53,429 bases of DNA from a bacterium (GTDB taxonomy: Bacteria; Margulisbacteria; Marinamargulisbacteria; JAHFDA01): contig JAHFDA010000014.1 of NCBI GenBank assembly GCA_023249225.1, forward strand, positions 1 to 53,429, in the 5' to 3' direction. Both the position numbers and the translations under genes were made by a program. The notes beneath the pieces are model-generated. The model worked only from the letters and a program-made list of their open reading frames with translations. It was not told the DNA's origin and made no database searches. How positions within the stretch are numbered: the stretch's first letter is position 1; each line of letters opens with the position of its first letter. This document shows positions 1 through 8,818 of this stretch, piece by piece.

Positions 1-8
1 AAGCTGAC

Positions 9-17
9 TTATCCACA
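9..17 (+). promoter_or_regulatory. consensus DnaA box
   Basis: TTATCCACA matches the bacterial DnaA box consensus TTATNCACA exactly. A degenerate copy, CTGTCCACA, follows at 27-35, then an A/G-rich tract to about 88. This could be part of a replication origin or a DnaA-controlled promoter for the gene at 173; the window edge prevents deciding. The match is seen directly; the function is inference. Confidence 0.4.
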
Positions 18-172
18 TGATCACAGCTGTCCACAAAGAAAGAAAAAAAGAACCAAAAAAAGAAAGAAAGGCGGCGGCTACGGCCTTCTCTTCAGGCTCA
101 TTCTAGGATTGGAATACACTAGATTGAAATTGGCCTTTTTTAGGGCCGAAAACTAGCTTGAGAAGAAATGTT

Positions 173-913
173 ATGCTAAGGGCGCCTGTGACCGATTCTG
201 AGAAAAAGATCATCACGGTAGATTTTAAAAGTTCGATAGAAGTCGAAGATATTTTTAATCGTCTGCTGCAAACCCATCCTCATGGTGCAGCATTTACAAA
301 TTATCGGAAAATGTATTTTGACCACCCGCAACTTGTATCTGATTTAAAACGACGCTTGACCCATGTTCGGGTAGAAACCATCGATCTTGCATGTCACTTG
401 GTAGAGGAAGCCAACTTAAAGAGCGTCAATCAGCGGGTGGCAGGTTTGGCTTTTCAGTCTGACTCTTGGGCGCGGTTCAGGATTAATCAAACTTTACGCT
501 GGTTGGGTTTAAGTCAGGAACACATTTCCCCCGTGGGATGGCTAAAAAACGATGACGTCAAAAGAATTCAATTTTGCATGGATATGCTTGCCCAAGCGGA
601 TGCTTCTCCAACAGGTTTTACGGATCAATGGAACATCTTGCGTAAAGCTCAAGGGCAAATTCAAATGCAAATTATTGGCTTCTTGGGACGTTGCCCTGAT
701 CCACGGGCGGTTGCATTTTTAAAAGCTTATGCACAGTTGCCTGATGCTGAGCTTGCCCCCCAGGCTTGCATGGAACTTGGGCGCAGATCCTCTGCTGAAA
801 TAACCCATTTTATGGAACATCTTTGGAAACACCATTTTCAGGATCCCCGCTGGCAAGCCCCGTTACTGGTAGCCTTGCGCCGCTTGTATTTGCGTCCTTT
901 GGTACAGGTTTAA
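173..913 (+). CDS. hypothetical helical-repeat protein
   Basis: A 246-residue cytoplasmic protein with no signal peptide or membrane segment. I do not recognise the family. The C-terminal half (about residues 150-246) reads as amphipathic helices of HEAT-like character, for example a stretch beginning LGRCPDPRAVAFLKAY followed by QACMELGRRS, the 'damage-tally' pattern of HEAT repeats. The ATG at 173 was chosen over an in-frame TTG at 158; a purine-rich AGAAGA lies just upstream. The next gene starts 5 nt after its stop, so the two are probably co-transcribed. No catalytic motif is visible; a scaffold role is only a guess. Confidence 0.6.
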   Translation: MLRAPVTDSEKKIITVDFKSSIEVEDIFNRLLQTHPHGAAFTNYRKMYFDHPQLVSDLKRRLTHVRVETIDLACHLVEEANLKSVNQRVAGLAFQSDSWARFRINQTLRWLGLSQEHISPVGWLKNDDVKRIQFCMDMLAQADASPTGFTDQWNILRKAQGQIQMQIIGFLGRCPDPRAVAFLKAYAQLPDAELAPQACMELGRRSSAEITHFMEHLWKHHFQDPRWQAPLLVALRRLYLRPLVQV

Positions 914-918
914 GGTTC

Positions 919-1404
919 ATGAAAGGCGGGAAAATGCATCAGGTCATGTCATTCCCTAATACTTTGATCAGGCACAGGCATCGTTTAGCCCTGCAACACA
1001 AGGTGATGTCTCAACGCAATAAAGAAGGCGGAATCCTTCAGAAAGTACTTATATTCATTCATGAACTGCAAATTGGAGACACGGTTTCTGGGATTATTTT
1101 TAAACTTTTTCGCAGTCGGCGATTTCAAGGCCAAATCAGCGGTGCATTGGTGAAAATTGGCGACCGGGTTTCGGACGTGGGTTTTATTCCGGGCCGGTAT
1201 CTGCAAGATTGGCCACCGGAAGAAGAGCCTCGGAAAAAATCAAAAAATAAATTTGCTAAGAAAAAAAACCAATCGGGTGTACAAGTGGGTGATGTGTTGG
1301 TTGCAGAAGTCATTGCCATCAATCCACAGGTGGAATCATATGAGGCAGAAATTATTCTTAGACCGCTTCCCCCATTGACAGATCATGCTGACTCAAAGAC
1401 CTGA
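919..1404 (+). CDS. hypothetical protein with S1/OB-like segments
   Basis: A 161-residue basic protein. Two short segments, starting IGDTVSGIIFKLF and VQVGDVLVAEVIAI, have the 'x-V-G-D-x-V-x-x-x-V' opening of S1/OB-type beta barrels, separated by a lysine-rich linker (KKSKNKFAKKK). An RNA- or nucleic-acid-binding role is plausible from this pattern but not proven. The ATG at 919 is 5 nt after the upstream stop; an ATG at 931, preceded by AAAGGCGGG, is an alternative start. The frame stays open upstream into the previous gene, but that part is not protein-like. It ends 6 nt from the convergent PPIase gene. Confidence 0.55.
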   Translation: MKGGKMHQVMSFPNTLIRHRHRLALQHKVMSQRNKEGGILQKVLIFIHELQIGDTVSGIIFKLFRSRRFQGQISGALVKIGDRVSDVGFIPGRYLQDWPPEEEPRKKSKNKFAKKKNQSGVQVGDVLVAEVIAINPQVESYEAEIILRPLPPLTDHADSKT

Positions 1405-1410
1405 CTCGGA

Positions 1411-2844
1411 TTATTTAGCCGGTCCCCCTTTGAGTTTAACCACCAGCCCTTTTGCTTTTTCTGAACGATCTTTGGCTTTGGTTGCAAGGTATTTGTCGAC
1501 CAATTGTTCCTGGATATCCAAGCGATCCTGCGCCTTGTCAAAAGCATTATCGTAAGCCTCGTTGGCACTGGGAAAAAGATTAAGCATTTTATAGACATCG
1601 CCGCGTGCAATCCAGATTTCGGGAAAAACCCAATTTTCCTTACTTAATCCTTGCTTGAGTTCGGCCTTTTTTATTTGATCGAGAGCCTCGGTATACTTGC
1701 CATTCTGCTGCATAAGCCGCGCCATAAAATAATGTGGCACCGGGCTATAACTGACTTGTGCTTCTAGAAGCCGGTATTCGTTTAACGCTTCATCAAATTT
1801 TCCAAAGGTTTTGGCACGTGCCGCTTTGACCCAGTGATCAGAAATTTCGAGCGCCCGGTTTTGGTAGGGCTGCATGATTTCATTTATTTTTTCTTGTTGG
1901 TACTGTGCCACAAGCTGGTCGCGGATTTGTTCATCAGTCACGCCAGGAGGACGTCCCCCCGTACGTCGGTCTTCAAGCAGGATCAGATGTAAACCTTGTT
2001 CAGTTCTCACCACTGGACTGATCTCTCCGGGCACCAATACAAAGGCAACTTTTTGGAAAGATTCATTCATAGCACCCCGACCACGCCACCCCAGGTCACC
2101 GCCGGTTTTAGCAGTAGCTATATCCTGACTGTGCAATTGGGCTGCCTGCGCAAACGAGAGCTGGCCGACTTCAATCTGCTGCTTAATCCGCCCAAGCTCC
2201 TCGCGCAAACGCGTTTCTTCGGCTTGGGCTACTTCGGGAACCGAAAATTTACTAGGGTCAAAATTTTTCAGAATGTGGCGTACTTTGACTTCGGTATAGA
2301 ACTCGTCGATCTCTTTTTGGTTGACACGGATGCTGTCATAAACGCCTTGTTGAAGCTTGCCGACCATGATGTCCTGATCAACAGTCTCAAGAAAAGTGGC
2401 CCAAGGGATACCTTGCTGTTCGACTGCATTACGCACCTCGCGTTGGTTTGGCAAGCCAGCGCTTGTGGCCAATGAATCCAGGTACTGCTTACGGTCTTTA
2501 CGACGCACCCGTATTTTACGGGCCTGGGCTTCTTCGAGCATCAGGGTAAAATGAACTGTCTTGTTAAAAGCATCAAGGCGCAGACTTTCGAGCAGTTCGG
2601 GAGAACGTTGGTTTGCAATACTGCCAAGCGACCGGGTATAGCGTTGATAAAAGCGTAATGAAGAAACCTTAATCGCCCCTCCGATAGTGGCCACGTTCTG
2701 ATCGGACTGGGTTTGTTCTTTTTTACGTTCAATTAAATTTCGGTAACTTGAAAGACCTAGTCCCGCACCCAAAGTCAGCACGAAACAAGCAATCATGGTG
2801 AATACAATCACGCGCATATATCTACGGAAGAGTTTCAGTATCAT
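1411..2844 (-). CDS. membrane-anchored SurA/PpiD-like peptidyl-prolyl isomerase with C-terminal TPRs
   Basis: A 477-residue envelope chaperone candidate. An N-terminal membrane segment (about residues 10-30, VIVFTMIACFVLTLGAG) is followed by a SurA/PpiD-type helical N-domain, then one parvulin domain recognisable from VKVRHIL, SFAQAAQLHSQD, GGDLGW and GEISPVV. The last 120 residues hold TPR-like helices (FGKFDEALNEYRLL, GKYTEALDQIKKAE). The family isomerises prolyl bonds and helps outer-membrane proteins fold in the periplasm. The ATG at 2844 was chosen because the membrane anchor starts there; the frame is open further upstream but overlaps ftsX. It is the last gene of the lpxC-to-ftsX operon, 5 nt after ftsX, which fits an envelope-assembly job. 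Confidence 0.85.
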   Translation of the reverse strand: MILKLFRRYMRVIVFTMIACFVLTLGAGLGLSSYRNLIERKKEQTQSDQNVATIGGAIKVSSLRFYQRYTRSLGSIANQRSPELLESLRLDAFNKTVHFTLMLEEAQARKIRVRRKDRKQYLDSLATSAGLPNQREVRNAVEQQGIPWATFLETVDQDIMVGKLQQGVYDSIRVNQKEIDEFYTEVKVRHILKNFDPSKFSVPEVAQAEETRLREELGRIKQQIEVGQLSFAQAAQLHSQDIATAKTGGDLGWRGRGAMNESFQKVAFVLVPGEISPVVRTEQGLHLILLEDRRTGGRPPGVTDEQIRDQLVAQYQQEKINEIMQPYQNRALEISDHWVKAARAKTFGKFDEALNEYRLLEAQVSYSPVPHYFMARLMQQNGKYTEALDQIKKAELKQGLSKENWVFPEIWIARGDVYKMLNLFPSANEAYDNAFDKAQDRLDIQEQLVDKYLATKAKDRSEKAKGLVVKLKGGPAK

Positions 2845-2849
2845 AAAAC

Positions 2850-3725
2850 CTAATTTAATGAACGCGTGACCGAAAAATACCCGCCCAGCATGCCTACTCC
2901 CACACCTGCCAGTATAAGCACAGCCCAGATCCAATGGAAATAGCCGAGTTCGAGAAAAACCGGAACAAAAATAAAGGAGGCCTGGATTTTTCCGAGAAAC
3001 AAGCGATAGGCACCCCACAAAACAGCAATCGCCATGAGTGAAGCCATAAAACCCATCAAGACACCTTCGAATATAAACGGCCAGCGTATAAAGCTTGAGG
3101 TGGCTCCCACAAGTTGCATGATTTCGATTTCGTCTTTTCGGGCGAGTACCGTTAAACGAATGGTATTCATTACGATAAACAGTGTAGCGACCCCCAGAAA
3201 ACCACTAAAGGATAATCCCACAAAACGCAGCATCTCGGAAAATTTGCGGATACGATCCACCAAGTCTCCTCCATAAACCACACGGTCGACTTCGGGATAA
3301 GCTTGAATAATTTCCGCAAGGCTGGGAATCACCTGGATATCGTAAACACCTACTCGAACAGCATGTGGCAGTGGATTATCCTCGATGCCCGCAAAAGGCA
3401 TGGCCAACACAAAATCGCGTTTAAAGGTCTGCCAAGCCTCGTTGCGATGTTTAAAGCTTAATTGCTTGATCTGCGGCAAGCGTGAGAGATCCTGTATCAG
3501 TTCCTGTGTCTGACTTTCGGTGATTTCCATCTTAACGTAGACCATCATTTCTAAACGGCCAGTAATGGTTTTGAGAATACGGTTGGTATTGATCAAGCCG
3601 ATCAGTACCAAACCCACCACGCAAAGGCAGATGGTCATGGTTAAAAACGCGATAAATGCCATCACCCCGTTACGGCGGATACCCAGCCAGGCTTCTTTAA
3701 TGAAAAAATCGAGATTAACAACCAT
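2850..3725 (-). CDS. ftsX: cell division protein FtsX
   Basis: A 291-residue membrane component of the FtsEX complex, which couples cytoplasmic ATP hydrolysis to periplasmic peptidoglycan hydrolases at the septum. Topology fits the family: one membrane helix near residues 20-45, a periplasmic domain of about 120 residues, then three helices with the conserved stretch starting IVMNTIRLTVLARKDEIEIM and QLVGATSSFIRWPF. Its ATG overlaps the ftsE stop by one base (TAATG), so translation is coupled. It sits between ftsE and the PPIase in the envelope operon. Length is normal. Confidence 0.93.
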   Translation of the reverse strand: MVVNLDFFIKEAWLGIRRNGVMAFIAFLTMTICLCVVGLVLIGLINTNRILKTITGRLEMMVYVKMEITESQTQELIQDLSRLPQIKQLSFKHRNEAWQTFKRDFVLAMPFAGIEDNPLPHAVRVGVYDIQVIPSLAEIIQAYPEVDRVVYGGDLVDRIRKFSEMLRFVGLSFSGFLGVATLFIVMNTIRLTVLARKDEIEIMQLVGATSSFIRWPFIFEGVLMGFMASLMAIAVLWGAYRLFLGKIQASFIFVPVFLELGYFHWIWAVLILAGVGVGMLGGYFSVTRSLN

Positions 3726-4420
3726 TATTTGGGTAATTGAACATAGTGGTAGGCTCCGAGCTGCTGATCACGCACCACTTTTCCAGACTCGAGCGCCACA
3801 ACGCGTTTGCGGAATTCATCGACAACTTCTTTGTGGTGGGTGGCCACAATGACCGTGGTGCGGCGCTGGTTGATTTTATGCAGGAGCTGAAAAATCTCCC
3901 AAGATGTTTCGGGATCAAGGTTGCCGGTGGGTTCGTCGGCCAGCAGAATGGGTGGATTATTGACAATGGCCCGCGCAATGCAAATGCGCTGCTGCTCGCC
4001 CCCCGAAAGCTCGGCAGGCAAATGCTTGGCTTTAGAGACTAAATTGACCAGTTCGAGCACCTGCGTTACGCGCCGACGGATAAAATGGCGTGGGCTGCCC
4101 ACCACCCTTAAAGCGAAGGCAATATTTTCATAGACCGTGCGGCGCGGGAGCAATTTGTAATCTTGAAAGACGATGCCGATATTGCGCCGCAGATAAGGAA
4201 TCTGACCGCTGTTAAGTTTTCCGACATTAAACCGGTGAATATGCACCTCACCCCCCGTGGCCTGATCGGCGCGATAGAGCAATTTCAGTAATGTGGATTT
4301 GCCTGCCCCGGATGAACCCACGACAAAGACAAACTCCTGTTCATCGATCTGCAGGGTCACATCATCCAGGGCCTTAACACCATTAGGAAATATTTTTGTG
4401 ACATGCTGCAACCGAATCAT
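3725..4420 (-). CDS. ftsE: cell division ATP-binding protein FtsE
   Basis: A 231-residue ABC ATPase that powers FtsX. It shows Walker A (GSSGAGKST), Q-loop region ([18 protein letters not shown]), signature LSGGEQQR, Walker B ([12 protein letters not shown]) and the switch histidine ([10 protein letters not shown]). The ATG at 4420 gives the normal family start, [14 protein letters not shown]; the frame stays open upstream but that part overlaps rseP and has no homologous look. It starts 7 nt after rseP and overlaps ftsX by one base. Confidence 0.95.
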   Translation of the reverse strand: MIRLQHVTKIFPNGVKALDDVTLQIDEQEFVFVVGSSGAGKSTLLKLLYRADQATGGEVHIHRFNVGKLNSGQIPYLRRNIGIVFQDYKLLPRRTVYENIAFALRVVGSPRHFIRRRVTQVLELVNLVSKAKHLPAELSGGEQQRICIARAIVNNPPILLADEPTGNLDPETSWEIFQLLHKINQRRTTVIVATHHKEVVDEFRKRVVALESGKVVRDQQLGAYHYVQLPK

Positions 4421-4427
4421 GCGGAAC

Positions 4428-5534
4428 TTACGGTTGCCCAGTGGCCTCTGGTTGTTTTTCGCTACTCCCTTGACGCAGTTCCTTGAAAAATTTCTTGCGA
4501 TGGCCCCATTGGCTGACATCGTTAAAAAGCACAAAGGCCATGAGCGCCATGAGCATCGCCATCCCAAAGGTATTGATCACGGTTTCCATGCGCTTTGAAA
4601 GCACTCGTCCACGTATGCGTTCGATCACCAGCAAAAGGATATGACCTCCATCTAACGCCGGAAAAGGAAATAAATTTAATATGCCAATATTCACAGTAAT
4701 AATGCCCATTAAATTAAGAAAATAGACCACAGCACGCTGCAACTGATAGTCCACCACCTGCACAATACCCACGGGCCCGAGCATCTGGTCCACACTCACT
4801 TTACCCGTGATTAACTTTGAAATAGCTGCAAGCGTCTGGGCAGTTTGATAAACCGTTTCTTTTAATCCCAGTCCTAACGCATGGAGCGGATTCACATGCC
4901 TGACCACGGCCTTGAGCTGAATACCAATCAAACCCTGTCCAGATTTAGCGTCGAGCTGCGGCTCCACCACCATGGATTTTTCGCCTTGGGCACCAGACCA
5001 GCGCACTGTAATAGGTTTTCCGGCATGTGAATGAATGTAATTCACCGCTGCTTTAATGTCTTTTTGGGCATCCACCTGGTCAACCGCAATCAGGGCATCG
5101 CTGGCCACTATACCGATACGTGCTGCCACCGAATTGGGATAAACTCCCTCGATGACAGGAGACACTTCAGAAATGCCTAACAGGGAATACACCACCACAA
5201 ACAGCACAAAACCGGAAAGCACGTTCATCGCGCTTCCCGCCACAAGCACCAATAGCCGCTGCCAGAAACCTTTATGATAGAAATTACGTTCAGGCGGCAC
5301 CGGCTCGGTTTGTTCTTTATCATCGTCCATGCCTGCCAAGCGCACGTAACCGCCCAGCGGCAACAGGCGCAGGCTATAGGTGGTTTCGCCCCACTTGCGG
5401 CTTAAGAGCTGCGGTCCAAAACCAATGGAAAATTCGTAGGCTAAAATACCGACCCATTTGGCTGCCAGCAGATGCCCCAGCTCATGCACCAGAATGATTA
5501 GGCCAATGCCTACGACAGTCAGTAGCACATTCAT
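4428..5534 (-). CDS. rseP: RseP-type site-2 intramembrane zinc metalloprotease
   Basis: A 368-residue membrane protease of the S2P family, which cuts anti-sigma factors and other membrane segments. The catalytic HELGH (H17, E18, H21) lies in the first membrane helix, a PDZ domain covers about residues 115-200 (GVYPNSVAARIGI, DALIAV), and the third metal ligand is in the LDGG motif near residue 300. Only one PDZ domain is visible, unlike E. coli RseP, which has two. It overlaps lpxB by 4 nt and precedes ftsE by 7 nt. An anti-sigma factor with a membrane helix is encoded at 40706-41299, a possible but unproven substrate. Confidence 0.92.
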   Translation of the reverse strand: MNVLLTVVGIGLIILVHELGHLLAAKWVGILAYEFSIGFGPQLLSRKWGETTYSLRLLPLGGYVRLAGMDDDKEQTEPVPPERNFYHKGFWQRLLVLVAGSAMNVLSGFVLFVVVYSLLGISEVSPVIEGVYPNSVAARIGIVASDALIAVDQVDAQKDIKAAVNYIHSHAGKPITVRWSGAQGEKSMVVEPQLDAKSGQGLIGIQLKAVVRHVNPLHALGLGLKETVYQTAQTLAAISKLITGKVSVDQMLGPVGIVQVVDYQLQRAVVYFLNLMGIITVNIGILNLFPFPALDGGHILLLVIERIRGRVLSKRMETVINTFGMAMLMALMAFVLFNDVSQWGHRKKFFKELRQGSSEKQPEATGQP

Positions 5535-6721
5535 GATCTTAAGAAAGTGTAGATACTTCGGGCGGCCTTATCAATAGCGCCTGGTTCACCCAACTTGCGC
5601 TTGACCGTGCGTAGATTACTGCGCATGCGTTCGCAACGCGTTGGATTCTGCAAAAGATCCTGTAATTCCTGGGCAAGTTTCTCGGGCGTGGCCTGCTGCT
5701 GCACGAATTCGGGCACAATTTGCATGTTGGCTACAATATTTGGCAAACCCACATGGCGTACCTTGATTTTCATTAAAGACCTGGCAATCCAATAGGAAAG
5801 CGGTGAGATGGCATAAGTAATGACCATGGGAACTTCTAATATTGAAAGTTCCAGTGTCACGGTACCCGAAATGGCCATGGCGGCCTGGCTACGGGCCATT
5901 AAGTCATAACGTTGCTCAAAAGGAAGCAGTTCGGCCTTAAGGTCAAATTGCTCCAGAGCCATTTTGATAGCCTCGCGGTAGCCCGTTGTCACGGGCACAA
6001 AAAAACGGACTCCCGGCGTTTTTTGCGACACGATTTTTGCAGCCTTAAAAATAAGCGGCATCAGTCGGGTGATTTCCTGGCGCCGGGAGCCTGGGAAAAG
6101 CCCCACCACCCGTTCACCGGCCTGAATGCGGTAATCGCGGGTAAAGGCCGGCACGTCCACTGGTTTGACGATGTCTAGAAGCGGGTGTCCGATAAATTCC
6201 ACATGGTTGCAAAGACCCTTGTAGAATTCATCCTCGTCTTTAAAAATGGTAAAAATACGATCGGTATTGGCCACCACCCTTAAGCCACCTTCGTGTGTCC
6301 CCCACATCCATTCCTGGGGCGCAATATAATAAAAAACCGGAATTTTGTTCTGCTTGAGCAGCTTGGCCACATGCATGTTAAATCCCTGATAATCCACCAG
6401 CACCACCAGATCAGGTTTAAGATCGAGTAATGTGCGTTTGAGTCGTAGAAAAGTGCGGTAAATAGGCAGAAAATGCTGCAACACTTCGGCAAATCCAATG
6501 GTACTGCGGGCCGTTAAATCAAAAGCAACCTTGGCTCCCATCTGTCTTAAACAAACCCCTCCCATGGCGCGCAATTCAACATCGGGCAGATAATGTTTAA
6601 TGCGTTCCGCCAGTTGCGCGGCATGCATGTCACCGCTGACCTCACCCGCCACCAGAAATACACAGGGCTTTTTTTTTAAAGTTTCAACGCCGGGGGCTAC
6701 CTGCACAGGGCGAGCAAGCAT
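5531..6721 (-). CDS. lpxB: lipid-A-disaccharide synthase
   Basis: A 396-residue GT19 glycosyltransferase that joins UDP-diacylglucosamine and lipid X to form the lipid A disaccharide at the inner membrane. Motifs in order: VAGEVSGDMHA near residue 25, DYQGFNMHVAK, YYIAPQEWMWG, LFPGSRRQEI and ISGTVTLELSI, all typical of LpxB. The ATG at 6721 overlaps the stop of the fabZ-lpxA fusion by one base, and its own 3' end overlaps rseP by 4 nt. The first 15 residues are an extra tail before the conserved domain, with a later start possible. Confidence 0.95.
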   Translation of the reverse strand: MLARPVQVAPGVETLKKKPCVFLVAGEVSGDMHAAQLAERIKHYLPDVELRAMGGVCLRQMGAKVAFDLTARSTIGFAEVLQHFLPIYRTFLRLKRTLLDLKPDLVVLVDYQGFNMHVAKLLKQNKIPVFYYIAPQEWMWGTHEGGLRVVANTDRIFTIFKDEDEFYKGLCNHVEFIGHPLLDIVKPVDVPAFTRDYRIQAGERVVGLFPGSRRQEITRLMPLIFKAAKIVSQKTPGVRFFVPVTTGYREAIKMALEQFDLKAELLPFEQRYDLMARSQAAMAISGTVTLELSILEVPMVITYAISPLSYWIARSLMKIKVRHVGLPNIVANMQIVPEFVQQQATPEKLAQELQDLLQNPTRCERMRSNLRTVKRKLGEPGAIDKAARSIYTFLRS

Positions 6722-7968
6722 TAGTCGTCAGCGTCCTCGGGGCTTTCATCTTGTACCCGTCGGACCACGCCCACCTTACTGGGCGCCTGCACAAATGCTG
6801 TAAAACAATACACCTCGTCGGAGCTGGGCAGACTCTCGGAAATTTTTGCCAGAGCCTGCGAAAGATTAAGGTCGGAACGGAACACCAGGCGATAGGCACG
6901 TTTAATGTCGCGAATGCGATCGGGCATCAAACCCTTGCGCTGCATGCCTACCACGTTAACCGTACGCACCAAAGCTGGATTTCCCTCGCAAAGCAGGTAA
7001 GGAGGAATGTCTTGATTGACCTTGCTGTAGCCCCCCACCATGACCATTGCGCCAATGCGGACAAACTGATTGATCCCCACCATGCCTCCGAGCACAGCCC
7101 CGTCATCGATGGACACATGGCCGGCAATTTGCGTGCCGTTAGAAATAATGATGTCGTTGCCCAGCTGGCAATCGTGCCCAATATGCACATAAGCAAGCAG
7201 AAGATTGTTATCTCCAATGACCGTGGCATCACCTTCGGCTGTGGCACGGTTGATAGAAACATACTCGCGGAATTGATTATTATCACCAATTTTGACGTAA
7301 CTTTTCACGCCCATGTGTTTTTTATCCTGGCTGGCTGACCCAATGATGGCGGCATAGTGGATCTGGCAGTTTTTACCGATTTCGGTCCATTTTTCGATCA
7401 CCGCGTGGGCCTCGATACGGGTGCCATCGCCAATTTTGACCCCCTCGCCTACCGTGGCATACGGACCGATATAAACATCCTTGCCGATTTCGGCCGATGG
7501 ATGCACAAAGGCGGTGGCCTCAATTTGTTTTTTGGTAGGCGGATCTACGAGCGAAAAGGTTTGTTCGGCCTCGACCACCAAGGTGCCGTCGACAAAACCC
7601 TTGGCCGAGACTTTTCCGACCGGACCCTTCATTTTAAGCACTTCGATTTCCATACGGAGCTGATCCCCAGGAAGCACTGGCCTGCGGAAACGAACATCGT
7701 TCATGGCCGCAAAGAGCGCTGTTTTACCTTTTAAACCAGTCCCATAAATCAGCAACAAGCCGGCTGCCTGGGCCATGGCCTCGAGCATGATGACTCCGGG
7801 AGTGATGGGATTGCCTGGAAAATGTCCGTCGTAGAAAGCCTCATTGCGGGTAAAGTTTTTAATGGCCACCAGACGTTTTTGTGGCTCAATTTCAAGCACC
7901 CGATCCACCAGTAGCATCGGGTAACGGTGTGGCAGGATTTCCTGGATATCGATGGATTCGAGTTTCAT
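6721..7968 (-). CDS. FabZ-LpxA fusion: 3-hydroxyacyl-ACP dehydratase joined to UDP-GlcNAc acyltransferase
   Basis: A 415-residue two-domain protein. Residues 1 to about 143 are FabZ: HRYPMLLVDR, catalytic H49 in YDGHFPGNP and E63 in MLEAMAQ. From about residue 148 (ATAFVHPSAEIG) the chain is LpxA: hexapeptide repeats, catalytic H265 in VHIGHD (E. coli H125), the GG of MVMVGG that includes the E. coli acyl-chain ruler glycine G173, and the C-terminal helical domain. FabZ dehydrates 3-hydroxyacyl-ACP for fatty acid synthesis; LpxA uses 3-hydroxyacyl-ACP for lipid A. The two activities that compete for the same substrate are thus on one chain with almost no linker. The frame is continuous, with no internal stop. 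It starts 37 nt after lpxC. Confidence 0.93.
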   Translation of the reverse strand: MKLESIDIQEILPHRYPMLLVDRVLEIEPQKRLVAIKNFTRNEAFYDGHFPGNPITPGVIMLEAMAQAAGLLLIYGTGLKGKTALFAAMNDVRFRRPVLPGDQLRMEIEVLKMKGPVGKVSAKGFVDGTLVVEAEQTFSLVDPPTKKQIEATAFVHPSAEIGKDVYIGPYATVGEGVKIGDGTRIEAHAVIEKWTEIGKNCQIHYAAIIGSASQDKKHMGVKSYVKIGDNNQFREYVSINRATAEGDATVIGDNNLLLAYVHIGHDCQLGNDIIISNGTQIAGHVSIDDGAVLGGMVGINQFVRIGAMVMVGGYSKVNQDIPPYLLCEGNPALVRTVNVVGMQRKGLMPDRIRDIKRAYRLVFRSDLNLSQALAKISESLPSSDEVYCFTAFVQAPSKVGVVRRVQDESPEDADD

Positions 7969-8005
7969 ACGTTATACCTTGGGCACAGCGCGAGTGTATT
8001 TTACC

Positions 8006-8818
8006 CTATGTCTGGTTTTTCAGCGTCTCGGCCAGCTTCTTCGCAAACGCAATGTTCAGCCGATGACTGGTCTTGACTGCCACGATTTCCGCCTGCAGCG
8101 GCCGACCTAAAATGGCCAAATCGCCAATGAGGTCGAGAATTTTGTGGCGCACGGGCTCGTCCGGAAAGCGTAGCGGCAAGCTAGGGCCATCCGGGGAGAA
8201 TACGATGCCGCAGTCTGGTGTGGCGCCTTTGATAAGGCCTGCTTTACGCTGGATATCAATTTCATAATCCATGCAGAATGTGCGGGCTGGCGCAATGTCA
8301 CGTAAATACGATTCTGCAGTACCGTCGAAATCGTAGTAGAGGTCGCCGGTGTGGGGGTAACTGGCGTAGTAGCGGATGCGGGAAAGTTGACTGGGAGACT
8401 GGGAGACGGGGAGACGGGGGGTTTGAACAGGCAACGCCACGATGAACGAATCTTTTTCTTGCACTGCCACCGGAAACTTAAGCACAAACGGCTCGACCGA
8501 GTTCTTTGGAATGCCCGCAAGTAAATCAACAAAAGGCAAAGCACTGCCGTCCATGATAGGCGGCTCGCAGGCAGACATTTTGATGGTCACGTTCCAGTGC
8601 CCGGTGCCTGCGCAGGCCGAGAGGACATGTTCGACCGTGGTCAGGTCACCGTTGGGAGAATGGATAACGGTGCCCTTGGGTTGACCTTCGGCAAGCTCGG
8701 GTTTAAGACAAAATACCGGGTGGGACTTGATCACAAAGCACAGTCCCTCTGTCTTTGCGGATGCAAGCGTCAGGGTGCATTGTTCGCCGGTATGCAGGCC
8801 GAGGCCACTGAAAAGCAT
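8006..8818 (-). CDS. lpxC: UDP-3-O-acyl-GlcNAc deacetylase, shortened N-terminus
   Basis: A 270-residue zinc deacetylase, the committed step of lipid A synthesis. Seen: GLGLHTG at residues 5-11, TTVEHVLSA with zinc ligand H64, MDGSALPF, HKILDLIGD with ligands H225 and D229, and H252 of the catalytic region. E. coli LpxC has 305 residues. About 10 N-terminal residues of the first strand are missing: an in-frame stop (8825-8827) lies two codons before the ATG. The frame just upstream (TTG near 8848) reads PADKLKVS, which resembles the missing start. A TAAACT box 9 nt before the ATG may be a promoter. A short tandem repeat encodes residues about 134-142. First gene of the envelope operon. Confidence 0.88.
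   Translation of the reverse strand: MLFSGLGLHTGEQCTLTLASAKTEGLCFVIKSHPVFCLKPELAEGQPKGTVIHSPNGDLTTVEHVLSACAGTGHWNVTIKMSACEPPIMDGSALPFVDLLAGIPKNSVEPFVLKFPVAVQEKDSFIVALPVQTPRLPVSQSPSQLSRIRYYASYPHTGDLYYDFDGTAESYLRDIAPARTFCMDYEIDIQRKAGLIKGATPDCGIVFSPDGPSLPLRFPDEPVRHKILDLIGDLAILGRPLQAEIVAVKTSHRLNIAFAKKLAETLKNQT
8393..8415 (-). repeat. 8-bp tandem repeat inside lpxC
   Basis: GGGAGAC (plus-strand reading) occurs three times with period 8, at 8393-8399, 8401-8407 and 8409-8415, followed by a G run to about 8421. It is in frame with lpxC and encodes a Pro/Ser/Gln-rich loop. It looks like a replication-slippage tract or the trace of a dispersed repeat. Confidence 0.75.
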
